A stretch of 64,000 nt of DNA from Eledone cirrhosa (GCA_964016885.1 OZ024742.1:12643181-12707180), one strand, 5' to 3'; counted from the stretch's first letter, positions 20,381 through 33,200 are shown. The notes: generated by a model from the letters alone, not told the origin. Program-made: numbers and translations.

Positions 20381-20530
20381 AGTTTCTAATTTAAGCACAA
20401 GGCCAGCAATTTGGTGGAAGGCAGGGAAACATCGGTTAAATCGATCTCAGAATTTACCTATTTTGTATTTTATTTTATCGACATAAGAAGGATGAAAAGT
20501 AAAGTTGATCTCGGTGAGATTTAAAATCCA
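20381..20530 (-). mobile_element. Cephalopod-type SINE, diverged partial copy
   Basis: The minus strand shows the tail 'aattgctggccttgtgct' and body traces ('tcgataaaataaaataca', 'gatcaactttacttttcat') but no tRNA head. It sits head-to-tail behind the preceding SINE, so the two were inserted one next to the other. Confidence 0.75.
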
Positions 20531-20871
20531 TCCACGTGCAAGGACCGAGCTACATCCACTTCCTCAGCAGCACCTACCCACATGTGGGGGTTGTTCCCGG
20601 GCCCAGATTTGCCTCATCAGTCACCTCTGACCAACAACCAAAGGGTTCCCCACCCAATTTGTGGTCACTTTCGATTCTAAAGGATGAACAACAATATAAT
20701 CCATCCGACTGGCTTTCAAGCAATATCTGTCTATTGAGTTTTACTGGCAGGATTTGGAAGATCTTATGGTAAAGTCTCTCACCCAAGACACCACCACGTA
20801 ATAAGACCAAACCCGAGAACACGTAATAGAATATATTGACCAGGTCCAACCAATTTAAAACCAAATACTTT
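20531..20871. other. Unassigned, moderately GC-rich stretch
   Basis: Overlapping short frames on both strands (20536-20772 plus, 20574-20864 minus) without a recognisable domain. It lies between two SINE insertions. It could be part of an unnamed repeat; I cannot say more. Confidence 0.45.
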
Positions 20872-21091
20872 ATTATTCCTTTACGACAGGCGGTGGATTG
20901 GCCATAAACGGTAGAGGGTCAGACGCCATGCTTTGACGCATAGAGTTACAGCCCTTGACATTCTGAGTTCAAATCCCGTCGAGGTTAACTTTGCCTTTCA
21001 TCCTTACGGGGTCGATAAAATAAAGTACCAGTAATGTACTGGGTAATTGCTGGCCTTGTGGCAAAAGTAGAAACAATTATTCCTTTACGAC
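20872..21091 (+). mobile_element. Full-length cephalopod-type SINE with 16-bp TSD
   Basis: The head 'ggcggtggattggcc' starts near 20889, the B-box region 'gagttcaaatcc' is near 20966, and the body 'gtcgataaaataaagtacc' is near 21010. The tail is 'gtagaaacaattatt'. The perfect direct repeat 'attattcctttacgac' is at 20872-20887 and 21076-21091. It is very similar to the copy at 12.1 kb. Confidence 0.94.
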
Positions 21092-21750
21092 GTTAATTGC
21101 AGTAAACATGAAATATGGATATTTAACACATTTATTATAATCCCAATGACATTGTACGAATGATGTCCGACTGATTAAAAGGACATTTGTGAGAAAATAC
21201 TAGAAAGTAATGTCTTCTTTTTAAATTAACATAAACTAAGTAATATATTCCAAGTTTTAATATCACTGGCGTTAATTTTACTTTAATATTTCCCAGTTGA
21301 CAAATTTTATACATTAGATTCGATTCAATGCACTTCATTGATTTCAGAACTAATGATCTCTGCCCAATCGAAAGAAATAATTATTTTTAGAATCATATAT
21401 AATTTCAGAGAAACAGTTGAGTGTAAATTATCTCTTAATTTATGATTCTGCAATTATTTGAAGAATTCAAGCATGTGTTTGTCTATATGTTTTAAATAGG
21501 TCTTCGCATCGCTTACTTTTACCTTTGTTTAGCCCCCTATCAGGCCAGATGAAGCAGATCTATGTTCAGATGTATTACAATCATACATACCTACCTTGTC
21601 GTTTGCTTTCCACGCTGTGTATCTAGAGTTTCTTTTATGTTGTAAAACAGTAAGAAGGGTTTCGTGTGACATGATGAATATTTCCTTACTATTTGTAGGA
21701 GGCTGAAGAACGCCTATAGGCTTTTACTAGGGTCGGTTAAAAGGTTTATA
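21092..21750. other. Unassigned AT-rich sequence
   Basis: No domain in the 67-codon minus-strand frame at 21135-21338. Nothing else is supported. Confidence 0.5.
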
Positions 21751-21751
21751 G

Positions 21752-21976
21752 GCTGCAATGTTTCTTTCCAGGGACTATGTTGAAAATAAACCCCATTTGG
21801 TCATTCCATGATAGTTTCTTGGTCAGCCTATGATGAAGTGATGCTAGGCTGTGAAATCTTTCATGCATTAATTTCAACTCTTCTTGTTAATAACTACATT
21901 GTTTCTTTTCCAAGGCCAATGTTGAAAACTAAACCTCATTAGGTCCTTCCATGAGAGTATCTTGGTCAGTCTATGA
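21752..21976 (+). repeat. Diverged direct repeat, about 80-bp units 141-145 bp apart
   Basis: 'caatgtttctttccaggga' with 'gttgaaaataaaccccat' and 'cttggtcagcctatga' (21752-21831) recurs as 'cattgtttcttttccaagg', 'gttgaaaactaaacctcat', 'cttggtcagtctatga' (about 21896-21976). The two are similar but not identical, which indicates an old local duplication. Confidence 0.75.
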
Positions 21977-22194
21977 ACTTTCCAGCCGACCCTCCTATGA
22001 TATTTCAACAGATATTTCTGAAGAAATTCATCACACTGAACGATGTGTATCAAAATGTTTTAACACAAACAATATATATGGTGGTCTGTGTAGATATTTA
22101 CCCGAGAAATAAACCTGTTATCACTTATAAAAATATAGGATGAGGCGGGGTTTTACATTAGAACTGAAAAGAGATAATATAGATAAGCATGTCT

Positions 22195-24209
22195 AACTGA
22201 GGATCCCCCAAGGGCCGCATGTGTCACATGTGTGTTGTCTGAGGGCCGCACACGACAACTAATTGTGCACATTACAACTAATTAAAGTCATTTAATAAAA
22301 TGTATTGCAGAAAAATGTGTTACTTAACTTTAGAACCATACAATGTACATACAAATATTTAGCAGCAAAGTAATGAAGTGGTTTGACAAAAAACTAAAAT
22401 TTAAAATGTCAACATGTACTTGCAGCTTGCAACAGCAACAAATACATTGTACAAAAATTACAACAGTTCAAAAGTGAACATTTATTTCTACTATTCAACC
22501 ATTTTTAGTGTTTTGTTCTGAGGCTTGACACCTCATTTTGTTGACAATTTTTGGTATGTCTGGCTGAAATGTCTGTACAGTTCCAACTTTGATCAGAGAT
22601 GACAAGTGTTGATCAGTCAACCTTGTTCTCTGAGAAGTATTTGTTAATTTCATGAAGGAAAAATAACTGTTTACACACATAGGTAGAACCAAACATTGCC
22701 ATAATCTTTGTGGCAAACTTTCTGAAGTTTTTAAACTTTTCAAGAAGGTATCAAAAGGAACCAGGTATCCCCACTTCGAGATACTTTTCTCTGGGTTTAG
22801 AATCTGACTGCATTTCCAATAGTTCCATCTGTAGGCCGTGGCAACATCAAAGGTGAATGTTGCTGAGAATAATGCAAACTGATGTTCAAAAGATGAGAAA
22901 ACACAAAATCTTTCCTGAAATTCCTTTGACAACAATTCCATGTGACTGTCATATTTAGCTAAGCTAAGTACAGACTCAGTATTGGCAGTGTTTTTCAGCT
23001 CTTTGCACGTAGGAAAATGAACAAAATTTTCATTTGACAACTGTGACTTCCATAAGTTTAGTTTTCTAATGAAGCACTTGATGTCATCATACAACTGAGT
23101 GATGGGTTTGTTTTTACCTTGTAATTTCAAATTAAGATCAGTTGATTGTGCAGTAATATCCACAGCAAAGGCCTGATGTTGGAGCCAACTTTCATCTTTT
23201 ATTTCATCTGTGTTTTGACCTTTCGTCTCCAAAAACATAATAATTTCTTGTCGCAACAAATAGAATCTTTGCAACACTTTGTGACATGACAACCAGCAGA
23301 CTTCTGTGTAGAATGAAACATCGGTGAACTGATTATCCATATCTTCCAACAACTCGCTGAACTGACAGCGGTTGAGAGCACGGCCTCTGTGACCAAGCTA
23401 AGCACATGATGCAATTTTAAAATCTTTGAACACAAATTTTGCTGATGAAGAATACAGTGCAAATGTGCAAATGATGAACCTGGATGCGAGTTTTCTATTT
23501 CTGTTCGTAACTTGCCAGTAACACCATTATGTCTGCCAACCATATTTGCAGCACCGTCAGTATATAAACATGCAAGTTTGCTCAGATCAAAAACCATAGT
23601 CGAGCAGAACCTGCTTGACCTTCTCAAAGATGTCCAAGATTGTTATAATGTCATGCATGGGGACCATAGCGATCATTCGGCTGAGTTCATAGCTTGCAGT
23701 AACGGAAGTGGCATTCTCTTCCTGAATTTACATAAAACAGGTCTGTTGCTGTGTCAAGTTAACCTTCAATTCCGTGAGTCTTGAAACACACATTGGGCCT
23801 TCATATTTATCGTAAGATCGATGGTTCGTTTCATAATGCCTTTTCAAATTGTACTCTTTTGGTGTGGTGATGCAGTTGTTGCAAATTAAACAGTGTATCT
23901 GTTCACCGTTGTTCATAAATACTGCAATTCCCACTTTTCTTGAAACACTCACCCTTCTTCGTTCAATTTCCTTTTTCTCTTAGCTGGAGAAGCACTAGAC
24001 ATTTTAAAAGAAAAAATCTTTTGAAATTTTGAAAGAAAGTTTTCTGTTTACAACTGTAAATGAGCTGCGTGTGATTCATCGGAAATTAAAAGTAGTTGAC
24101 TAAAATCGCACAAAAAAAACAATCGTATCGAATTTTTTATTATTTTATATTACGAAGATAAAACATGCTCGCGCTGTAAAAACCTTTATGCGGGCTGCAG
24201 GTGTGCTTG
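22195..24209 (-). mobile_element. hAT-type DNA transposon, decayed copy
   Basis: The edges are set by comparison with the miniature copy at 24575-24726. The left homology starts at about 22195 ('aactgaggatcccccaag') and the right homology ends at 24209 ('ggtgtgcttg'). Weak terminal symmetry is visible ('gggccgcat' inside the left end, complement of 'atgcgggctg' inside the right end). It contains the broken transposase at 22495-24002. An 8-bp target duplication is not clear; 'gtctaact' on the left against 'gtctagat' on the right is only a partial match. Confidence 0.75.
22495..24002 (-). pseudogene. hAT transposase pseudogene (BED finger, GTF2IRD2/ZBED-like)
   Basis: The original start is probably the ATG at 24002 (minus): a basic stretch 'SPAKRKRK' follows, then TGA at codon 18 (23951-23949). 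In another frame the open piece 23952-23728 holds a BED-like zinc finger: 'HCLICNN' near 23880, then 'LKRHYETNH'. The next piece (to about 23380) holds 'YTDGAANMVGRHNG', a DDE-domain segment of the RNase H fold, and 'HCILHQQNLC'. After a frameshift near 23,380 the last piece reads 'ELLEDMDNQFTDVSFYTEV' and runs to 22495. It ends with 'RTRLTDQHLSSLI', the C-terminal hAT dimerisation region. Between finger and DDE segment only about 150 bp remain where relatives have several hundred, so an internal deletion has removed part of the catalytic core. Family assignment follows from strong motif likeness to the domesticated GTF2IRD2/ZBED-type hAT proteins. It cannot encode an active transposase. Confidence 0.88.
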
Positions 24210-24375
24210 CCTAGTCTAGATAGATGAGAAACAAAATGAGGATGTAGTTTATGGAACACCCAAATGATTTAGTAGGAGCAATAAAATTAAAAAAGACATG
24301 AACGACACCACATCATTTTGTATTGAAAGTTTTGCAAGTAGGTTTATAAGTATGAATTTTCATAAAAGGTTCGTA
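24210..24375. other. Unassigned sequence between hAT copy and SINE-like unit
   Basis: Nothing recognisable in this short spacer. Confidence 0.5.
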
Positions 24376-24574
24376 GTTGTCTCTGTGGCCTAGCGGTAGG
24401 TACTAGAGACGGTGGAGATCCTGGCCTTGGGTTCAATCCAGGTCAAGCGGTACAAGCAATCTTTTGCAGTTTTTATTTTACATCCCATAGAAAAAAACTG
24501 AAATGGTTCCCGGGAACCCTACTCCCGACCAGCATCGAACTTCAGACTAGGATGACCACCGTCTATGATTCCTC
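24376..24574 (+). mobile_element. Two tRNA-like SINE heads in inverted orientation
   Basis: Plus strand: 'gtctctgtggcctagcgg' (A-box-like) and 'cttgggttcaatccagg' (B-box-like) at 24380-24445. Minus strand, about 24521-24570: 'catagacggtggtcatcc' and 'gaagttcgatgctggtc', which match the plus-strand segment 'gagacggtggagatcc ... gggttcaatccagg'. This is a tRNA-derived retroposon unit in two facing copies, separated by about 75 bp. I do not call a functional tRNA: the acceptor stem does not close. Confidence 0.55.
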
Positions 24575-24726
24575 CAACTAGGACACATGGGTCACATATG
24601 TGTTATCTGAGGGCTACATACAACAACTAATTGCGCACATTACAACTAATTTTTTTTTATTTTATATTACGAAGATAAAACATGTTCGGGCTGTAAAAAC
24701 GTTTGTGCGGGGCGCAGGTGTGCTTG
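24575..24726. mobile_element. Miniature derivative of the hAT transposon
   Basis: About 152 bp. Its first half ('cacatatgtgttatctgagg', 'aactaattgcgcacattac') matches 22195-22282. Its second half ('tattttatattacgaagat', 'gggcgcaggtgtgcttg') matches 24137-24209. The roughly 1.85 kb that hold the transposase are missing, and the two halves join within an 'aatttttt' shared by both sides. This is a non-autonomous internal-deletion derivative. Its right end runs without spacer into the satellite array. Confidence 0.8.
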
Positions 24727-27200
24727 TAAAGAGCCTCATGTTTGCCATGCCTGATATAGATTATATCTAAACAGCAAGTCTTGTAAAGAGCCTCATGTTT
24801 GCCATGCCTGATATAGATTATATCTAAACAGCAAGCAAGCCTTGTAAAGGGCCTCATGTTTGCCATGCCTGATATAGATTATATCTAATCAGCAAGTCTT
24901 GTAAAGGGCCTCATGTTTGCCATGCCTGATATAGATTATATCTAAACAGCAAGCAAGCCTTGTAAAGGGCCTCATGTTTGCCATGCCTGATATAGATTAT
25001 ATCTAATCAGCAAGTTTTGTAAAGGGCCTCATGTTTGCCATGCCTGATATAGATTATATCTAAACAGCAAGTCTTGTAAAGGGCCTCATGTTTGCCATGC
25101 CTGATATAGATTATATCTAAACAGCAAGTCTTGTAAAGGGCCTCATGTTTGCCATGCCTGATATAGATTATATCTAAACAGCAAGTCTTGTAAAGGGCCT
25201 CATGTTTGCCATGCCTGATATAGATTATATCTAAACAGCAAGTCTTGTAAAGGGCCTCATGTTTGCCATGCCTGATATAGATTATATGTAAACAGCAAGT
25301 CTTGTAAAGGGCCTCATGTTTGCCATGCCTGATATAGATTATATCTAAACAGCAGGCAAGCCTTGTAAAGAGCCTCATGTTTGCCATGCCTGATATAGAT
25401 TATATCTAAACAGCAGGCAAGCCTTGTAAAGAGCGTCATGTTTGCCATGCCTGATATAGATTATATCTAAACAGCGGGCAAGCCTTGTAAAGAGCCTCAT
25501 GTTTGCCATGCCTGATATAGATTATATCTAAACAGCAAGCAAGCCTTGTAAAGGGCCTCATGTTTGCCATGCCTGATATAGATTATATCTAATCAGCAAG
25601 TCTTGTAAAGGGCCTCATGTTTGCCATGCCTGATATAGATTATATCTAAACAGCAAGTCTTGTAAAGGGCCTCATGTTTGCCATGCCTGATATAGATTAT
25701 ATCTAAACAGCAAGTCTTGTAAAGGGCCTCATGTTTGCCATGCCTGATATAGATTATATCTAAACAGCAAGTCTTCTAAAGGGCCTCATGTTTGCCATGC
25801 CTGATATAGATTATATCTAAACAGCAAGTCTTGTAAAGGGCCTCATGTTTGCCATGCCTGATATAGATTATATCTAAACAGCAAGTCTTGTAAAGGGCCT
25901 CATGTTTGCCATGCCTGATATAGATTATATCTAAACAGCAGGCAAGCCTTGTAAAGAGCCTCATGTTTGCCATGCCTGATATAGATTATATCTAAACAGA
26001 AGGCAAGCCTTGTAAAGAGCGTCATGTTTGCCATGCCTGATATAGATTATATCTAAACAGCAGGCAAGCCTTGTAAAGAGCCTCATGTTTGCCATGCCTG
26101 ATATAGATTATATCTAAGCAGCAGGCAAGCCTTGTAAAGAGCCTCATATTTGCCATGCCTGATATAGATTATATCTAAACAGCAGGCAAGCCTTGTAAAG
26201 AGCCTCATGTTTGCCATGCCTGATATAGATTATATCTAATCAGCAAGTCTTGTAAAGGGCCTCATGTTTGCCATGCCTGATATAGATTATATCTAATCAG
26301 CAAGTCTTGTAAAGGGCCTCATGTTTGCCATGCCTGATATAGATTATATCTAAACAGCAAGCAAGCCTTGTAAAGGGCCTCATGTTTGCCATGCCTGATA
26401 TAGATTATATCTAAACAGCAAGTCTTGTAAAGGGCCTCATGTTTGCCATGCCTGATATAGATTATATCTAAACAGCAAGTCTTGTAAAGGGCCTCATGTT
26501 TGCCATGCCTGATATAGATTATATCTAAACAGCAAGCCTTGTAAAGAGCCTCATGTTTGCCATGCCTGATATAGATTATATCTAAACAGCAGGCAAGCCT
26601 TGTAAAGAGCGTCATGTTTGCCATGCCTGATATAGATTATATCTAAACAGCAGGCAAGCCTTGTAAAGAGCCTCATGTTTGCCATCCCTGATATAGATTA
26701 TATCTAAGCAGCAGGGAAGCCTTGTAAAGAGCCTCATATTTGCCATGCCTGATATAGATTATATCTAAACAGCAGGCAAGCCTTGTAAAGAGCCTCATGT
26801 TTGCCATGCCTGATATAGATTATATCTAAACAGCAGGCAAGCCTTGTAAAGGGCCTCATGTTTGCCATGCCTGATATAGATTATATCTAAACAGCAAGCC
26901 TTGTAAAGAGCCTCATATTTGCCATGCCTGATATAGATTATATCTGAACAGCAGGCAAGCCTTGTAAAGAGCCTCATGTTTGCCATGCCTGATATAGTTT
27001 ATATCTAAACAGCAGGCAAGCCTTGTAAAGAGCCTCATGTTTGCCATGCCTGATATAGATTATATCTAAACAGCAGGCAAGCCTTGTAAAGGGCCTCATG
27101 TTTGCCATGCCTGATATAGAGTATATCTAAACAGCAAGCCATGTAAAGGGCCTCTTGTTTGCCATGCCTGTTATCGATTATATCTAAACAGCAGGCAAGC
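24723..27200. repeat. Array edge with about 586-590-bp (10-monomer) higher-order repeat
   Basis: The rare variant 'gagcgtcatg' occurs at 25431, 26017 and 26607, that is at spacings of 586 and 590 bp. These equal 6x57 + 4x61 and 5x57 + 5x61, ten monomers each. The variant 'aagtcttgtaaag' is common only in this part and recurs sparsely later. The first monomers begin directly at the miniature hAT end. Confidence 0.75.
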
Positions 27201-30200
27201 CTTGTAAAGGGCCTCATGTTTGCCATGCCTGATATAGATTATATCTAAACAGCAAGCCTTGTAAAGGGCCTCATATTTGCCATGCCTGATATAGATTATA
27301 TCTAAACAGCAGGCAAGCCTTGTAAAGGGCCTCATGTTTGCCATGCCTGATATAGATTATATCTAAACAGCAAGCCTTGTAAAGGGCCTCATGTTTGCCA
27401 TGCCTGATATAGATTATATCTAAACAGCAAGCCTTGTAAAGAGCCTCATGTTTGCTATGCCTCATATAGATTATATCTAAACAGCAAGCCTTGTAAAGAG
27501 CCTCATGTTTGCCATGCCTGATATAGATTATATCTAAACAGCAAGCCTTGTAAAGAGCCTCATGTTTGCCATGCCTGATATAGATTATATCTAAACAGCA
27601 AGCCTTGTAAAGAGCCTCATGTTTGCCATGCCTGATATAGATTATATCTAAACAGCAGGCAAGCCTTGTAAAGAGCCTCATGTTTGCCATGCCTGATATA
27701 GATTATATCTAAACAGCAGGTAAGCCTTGTAAAGAGCCTCATATTTGCCATGCCTGATATAGATTATATCTAAACAGCAGGCAAGCCTTGTAAAGAGCCT
27801 CATGTTTGCCATGCCTGATATAGATTATATCTAAACAGCAGGCAAGCCTTGTAAAGGGCCTCATGTTTGCCATGCCTGATATAGATTATATCTAAACAGC
27901 AAGCCTTGTAAAGAGCCTCATATTTGCCATGCCTGATATAGATTATATCTAAACAGAAGGCAAGCCTTGTAAAGAGCCTCATATTTGCCATGCCTGATAT
28001 AGATTATATCTAAACAGCAGGCAAGCCTTGTAAAGAGCCTCATGTTTGCCATGCCTGATATAGATTATATCTAAACAGCAGGCAAGCCTTGTAAAGGGCC
28101 TCATGTTTGCCATGCCTGATATAGAGTATATCTAAACAGCAAGCCATGTAAAGGGCCTCATGTTTGCCATGCCTGTTATAGATTATATCTAAACAGCAGG
28201 CAAGCCTTGTAAAGGGCCTCATGTTTGCCATGCCTGATATAGATTATATCTAAACAGCAAGCCTTGTAAAGGGCCTCATGTTTGCCATGCTTGATATAGA
28301 TTATATCTAAACAGCAGGCAAGCCTTGTAAAGGGCCTCATGTTTGCCATGCCTGATATAGATTATATCTAAATAGCAAGCCTTGTAAAGGGCCTCATGTT
28401 TGCCATGCCTGATATAGATTATATCTAAACAGCAAGCCTTGTAAAGAGCCTCATGTTTGCCATGCCTGATATAGATTATATCTAAACAGCAAGCCTTGTA
28501 AAGAGCCTCATGTTTGCCATGCCTGATATAGATTATATCTAAACAGCAAGCCTTGTAAAGAGCCTCATGTTTGCCATGCCTGATATAGATTATATCTAAA
28601 CAGCAAGCCTTGTAAAGAGCCTCATGTTTGCCATGCCTGATATAGATTATATCTAAACAGCAAGCCTTGTAAAGGGCCTTATGTTTGCCATGCCTGATAT
28701 AGATTATATCTAAACAGCAGACAAGCCTTGTAAAGGGCCTCATGTTTGCCATGCCTGATATAGATTATATATAAACAGCAAGCCTTGTAAAGGGCCTCAT
28801 GTTTGCCATGCCTGATATAGATTATATCTAAACAGCAAGCCTTGTAAAGAGCCTCATGTTTGCCATGCCTGATATAGATTACATCTAAACAGCAGGCAAG
28901 CCTTGTAAAGAGTGTTATGTTTGCCATGCCTGATATAGATTATATCTAAACAGCAAGCGTTGTAAAGAGCCTCATGTTTGCCATGCCTGATATAGATTAT
29001 ATCTAAACAGCAAGCCTTGTAAAGAGCCTCATGTTTGCCATGCCTGATATAGATTATATCTAAACAGCAAGCCTTGTAAAGGGCCTCATGTTTGCCATGC
29101 CTTATATAGATTATATCTAAACAACAAGCCTTGTAAAGGGCCTCATGTTTGCCATGCCTGATATAGATTATATCTAAACAGCAAGCCTTGTAAAGAGCCT
29201 CATGTTTGCCATGCCTGATATAGATTATATCTAAACAGCAAGCCTTGTAAAGGGCCTCATGTTTGCCATGCCTGATATAGATTATATCTAAACAGCAAGT
29301 CTTGTAAAGGGCCTCATGTTTGCCATGCCTGATATAGATTATATCTAAACAGCAGGCAAGTCTTGTAAAGAGCCTCATGTTTGCCATGCCTGAAATAGAT
29401 TACATCTAAACAGCAGGCAAGCCTTGTAAAGAGCCTCATGTTTGCCATGCCTGATATAGATTATATCTAAACAGCAGGCAAGCCTTGTAAAGAGCCTCAT
29501 GTTTGCAATGCCTGATATAGATTATATCTAAACAGCAGGCAAGCCTTGTAAAGAGCCTCATGTTTTCCATGCCTGATATAGATTATATCTAAACAGCAGG
29601 CAAGCCTTGTAAAGAGCCTCATGTTTGCCATGCCTGATATAGATTATATCTAAGCAGCAGGCAAGCCTTGTAAAGAGCCTCATATTTGCCATGCCTGATA
29701 TAGATTATATCTAAACAGCAGGCAAGCCTTGTAAAGAGCCTCATGTTTGCCATGCATGATATAGATTATATCTAAACAACAGGCAAGCCTTGTAAAGGGC
29801 CTCATGTTTGCCATGCCTGATATAGATTATATCTAAACAGCAAGCCTTGTAAAGAGCCTCATATTTGCCATGACTGATATAGATTATATCTAAACAGCAG
29901 GCAAGCCTTGTAAAGAGCCTCATATTTGCCATGCCTGATATAGATTATATCTAAACAGCAGGCAAGCCTTGTAAAGAGCCTCATGTTTGCCATGCCTGAT
30001 ATAGATTATATCTAAACAGCAGGCAAGCCTTGTAAAGGGCCTCATGTTTGCCATGCCTGATATAGAGTATATCTAAACAGCAAGCCATGTAAAGGGCCTC
30101 ATGTTTGCCATGCCTGTTATAGATTATATCTAAACAGCAGGCAAGCCTTGTAAAGGGCCTCATGTTTTCCATGCCTGATATAGATTATATCTAAACAGCA

Positions 30201-33200
30201 AGCCTTGTAAAGGGCCTCATGTTTGCCATGCCTGATATAGATTATATCTAAACAGCAGGCAAGCCTTGTAAAGGGCCTCATGTTTGCCATGCCTGATATA
30301 GATTATATCTAAACAGCAAGCCTTGTAAAGAGCCTCATATTTGCCATGACTGATATAGATTATATCTAAACAGCAGGCAAGCCTTGTAAAGAGCCTCATA
30401 TTTGCCATGCCTGATATAGATTATATCTAAACAGCAAGCCTTGTAAAGGGCCTCATGTTTGCCATGCCTGATATAGATTATATCTAAACAGCAGGCAAGC
30501 CTTGTAAAGGGCCTCATGTTTGCCATGCCTGATATAGATTATATCTAAACAGCAAGCCTTGTAAAGGGCCTCATGTTTGCCATGCCTGATATAGATTATA
30601 TCTAAACAGCAAGCCTTGTAAAGAGCCTCATGTTTGCCATCCCTGATATAGATTATATCTAAACAGCAAGCCTTGTAAAGAGCCTCATGTTTGCCATGCC
30701 TGATATAGATTATATCTAAACAGCAAGCCTTGTAAAGAGCCTCATGTTTGCCATGCCTGATATAGATTATATCTAAACAGCAAGCCTTGTAAAGAGCCTC
30801 ATGTTTGCCATGCCTGATATAGATTATATCTAAACAGCAAGCCTTGTAAAGGGCCTTATGTTTGCCACGCCTGATATAGATTATATCTAAACAGCAGACA
30901 AGCCTTGTAAAGGGCCTCATGTTTGCCATGCCTGATATAGATTATATATAAACAGCAAGCCTTGTAAAGGGCCTCATGTTTGCCATGCCTGATATAGATT
31001 ATATCTAAACAGCAAGCCTTGTAAAGAGCCTCATGTTTGCCATGCCTGATATAGATTACATCTAAACAGCAGGCAAGCCTTGTAAAGAGTCTTATGTTTG
31101 CCATGCCTGATATAGATTATATCTAAACAGCAAGCGTTGTAAAGAGCCTCATGTTTGCCATGCCTGATATAGATTATATCTAAACAGCAAGCCTTGTAAA
31201 GGGCCTCATATTTGCCATGCCTGATATAGATTATATCTAAACAGCAGGCAAGCCTTGTAAAGGGCCTCATGTTTGCCATGCCTGATATAGATTATATCTA
31301 AACAGCAAGCCTTGTAAAGGGCCTCATGTTTGCCATGCCTGATATAGATTATATCTAAACAGCAAGCCTTGTAAAGAGCCTCATGTTTGCTATGCCTCAT
31401 ATAGATTATATCTAAACAGCAAGCCTTGTAAAGAGCCTCATGTTTGCCATGCCTGATATAGATTATATCTAAACAGCAAGCCTTGTAAAGAGCCTCATGT
31501 TTGCCATGCCTGATATAGATTATATCTAAACAGCAAGCCTTGTAAAGAGCCTCATGTTTGCCATGCCTGATATAGATTATATCTAAACAGCAGGCAAGCC
31601 TTGTAAAGAGCCTCATGTTTGCCATGCCTGATATAGATTATATCTAAACAGCAGGTAAGCCTTGTAAAGAGCCTCATATTTGCCATGCCTGATATAGATT
31701 ATATCTAAACAGCAGGCAAGCCTTGTAAAGAGCCTCATGTTTGCCATGCCTGATATAGATTATATCTAAACAGCAGGCAAGCCTTGTAAAGGGCCTCATG
31801 TTTGCCATGCCTGATATAGATTATATCTAAACAGCAAGCCTTGTAAAGAGCCTCATATTTGCCATGCCTGATATAGATTATATCTAAACAGAAGGCAAGC
31901 CTTGTAAAGAGCCTCATATTTGCCATGCCTGATATAGATTATATCTAAACAGCAGGCAAGCCTTGTAAAGAGCCTCATGTTTGCCATGCCTGATATAGAT
32001 TATATCTAAACAGCAGGCAAGCCTTGTAAAGGGCCTCATGTTTGCCATGCCTGATATAGAGTATATCTAAACAGCAAGCCATGTAAAGGGCCTCATGTTT
32101 GCCATGCCTGTTATAGATTATATCTAAACAGCAGGCAAGCCTTGTAAAGGGCCTCATGTTTGCCATGCCTGATATAGATTATATCTAAACAGCAAGCCTT
32201 GTAAAGGGCCTCATGTTTGCCATGCCTGATATAGATTATATCTAAACAGCAGGCAAGCCTTGTAAAGGGCCTCATGTTTGCCATGCCTGATATAGATTAT
32301 ATCTAAACAGCAAGCCTTGTAAAGGGCCTCATGTTTGCCATGACTGATATAGATTATATCTAAACAGCAAGCCTTGTAAAGAGCCTCATGTTTGCCATGC
32401 CTGATATAGATTATATCTAAACAGCAAGCCTTGTAAAGAGCCTCATGTTTGCCATGCCTGATATAGATTATATCTAAACAGCAAGCCTTGTAAAGAGCCT
32501 CATGTTTGCCATGCCTGATATAGATTATATCTAAACAGCAAGCCTTGTAAAGAGCCTCATGTTTGCCATGCCTGATATAGATTATATCTAAACAGCAAGC
32601 CTTGTAAAGGGCCTTATGTTTGCCATGCCTGATATAGATTATATCTAAACAGCAGACAAGCCTTGTAAAGGGCCTCATGTTTGCCATGCCTGATATAGAT
32701 TATATATAAACAGCAAGCCTTGTAAAGGGCCTCATGTTTGCCATGCCTGATATAGATTATATCTAAACAGCAAGCCTTGTAAAGAGCCTCATGTTTGCCA
32801 TGCCTGATATAGATTACATCTAAACAGCAGGCAAGCCTTGTAAAGAGTGTTATGTTTGCCATGCCTGATATAGATTATATCTAAACAGCAAGCGTTGTAA
32901 AGAGCCTCATGTTTGCCATGCCTGATATAGATTATATCTAAACAGCAAGCCTTGTAAAGAGCCTCATGTTTGCCATGCCTGATATAGATTATATCTAAAC
33001 AGCAAGCCTTGTAAAGGGCCTCATGTTTGCCATGCCTTATATAGATTATATCTAAACAACAAGCCTTGTAAAGGGCCTCATGTTTGCCATGCCTGATATA
33101 GATTATATCTAAACAGCAAGCCTTGTAAAGAGCCTCATGTTTGCCATGCCTGATATAGATTATATCTAAACAGCAAGCCTTGTAAAGGGCCTCATGTTTG

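Noticed and set aside
24380..24450. Functional tRNA gene
   Set aside because: A- and B-box-like strings are present but the acceptor stem does not pair and an inverted relative lies 75 bp away, so a tRNA-derived retroposon is more likely.
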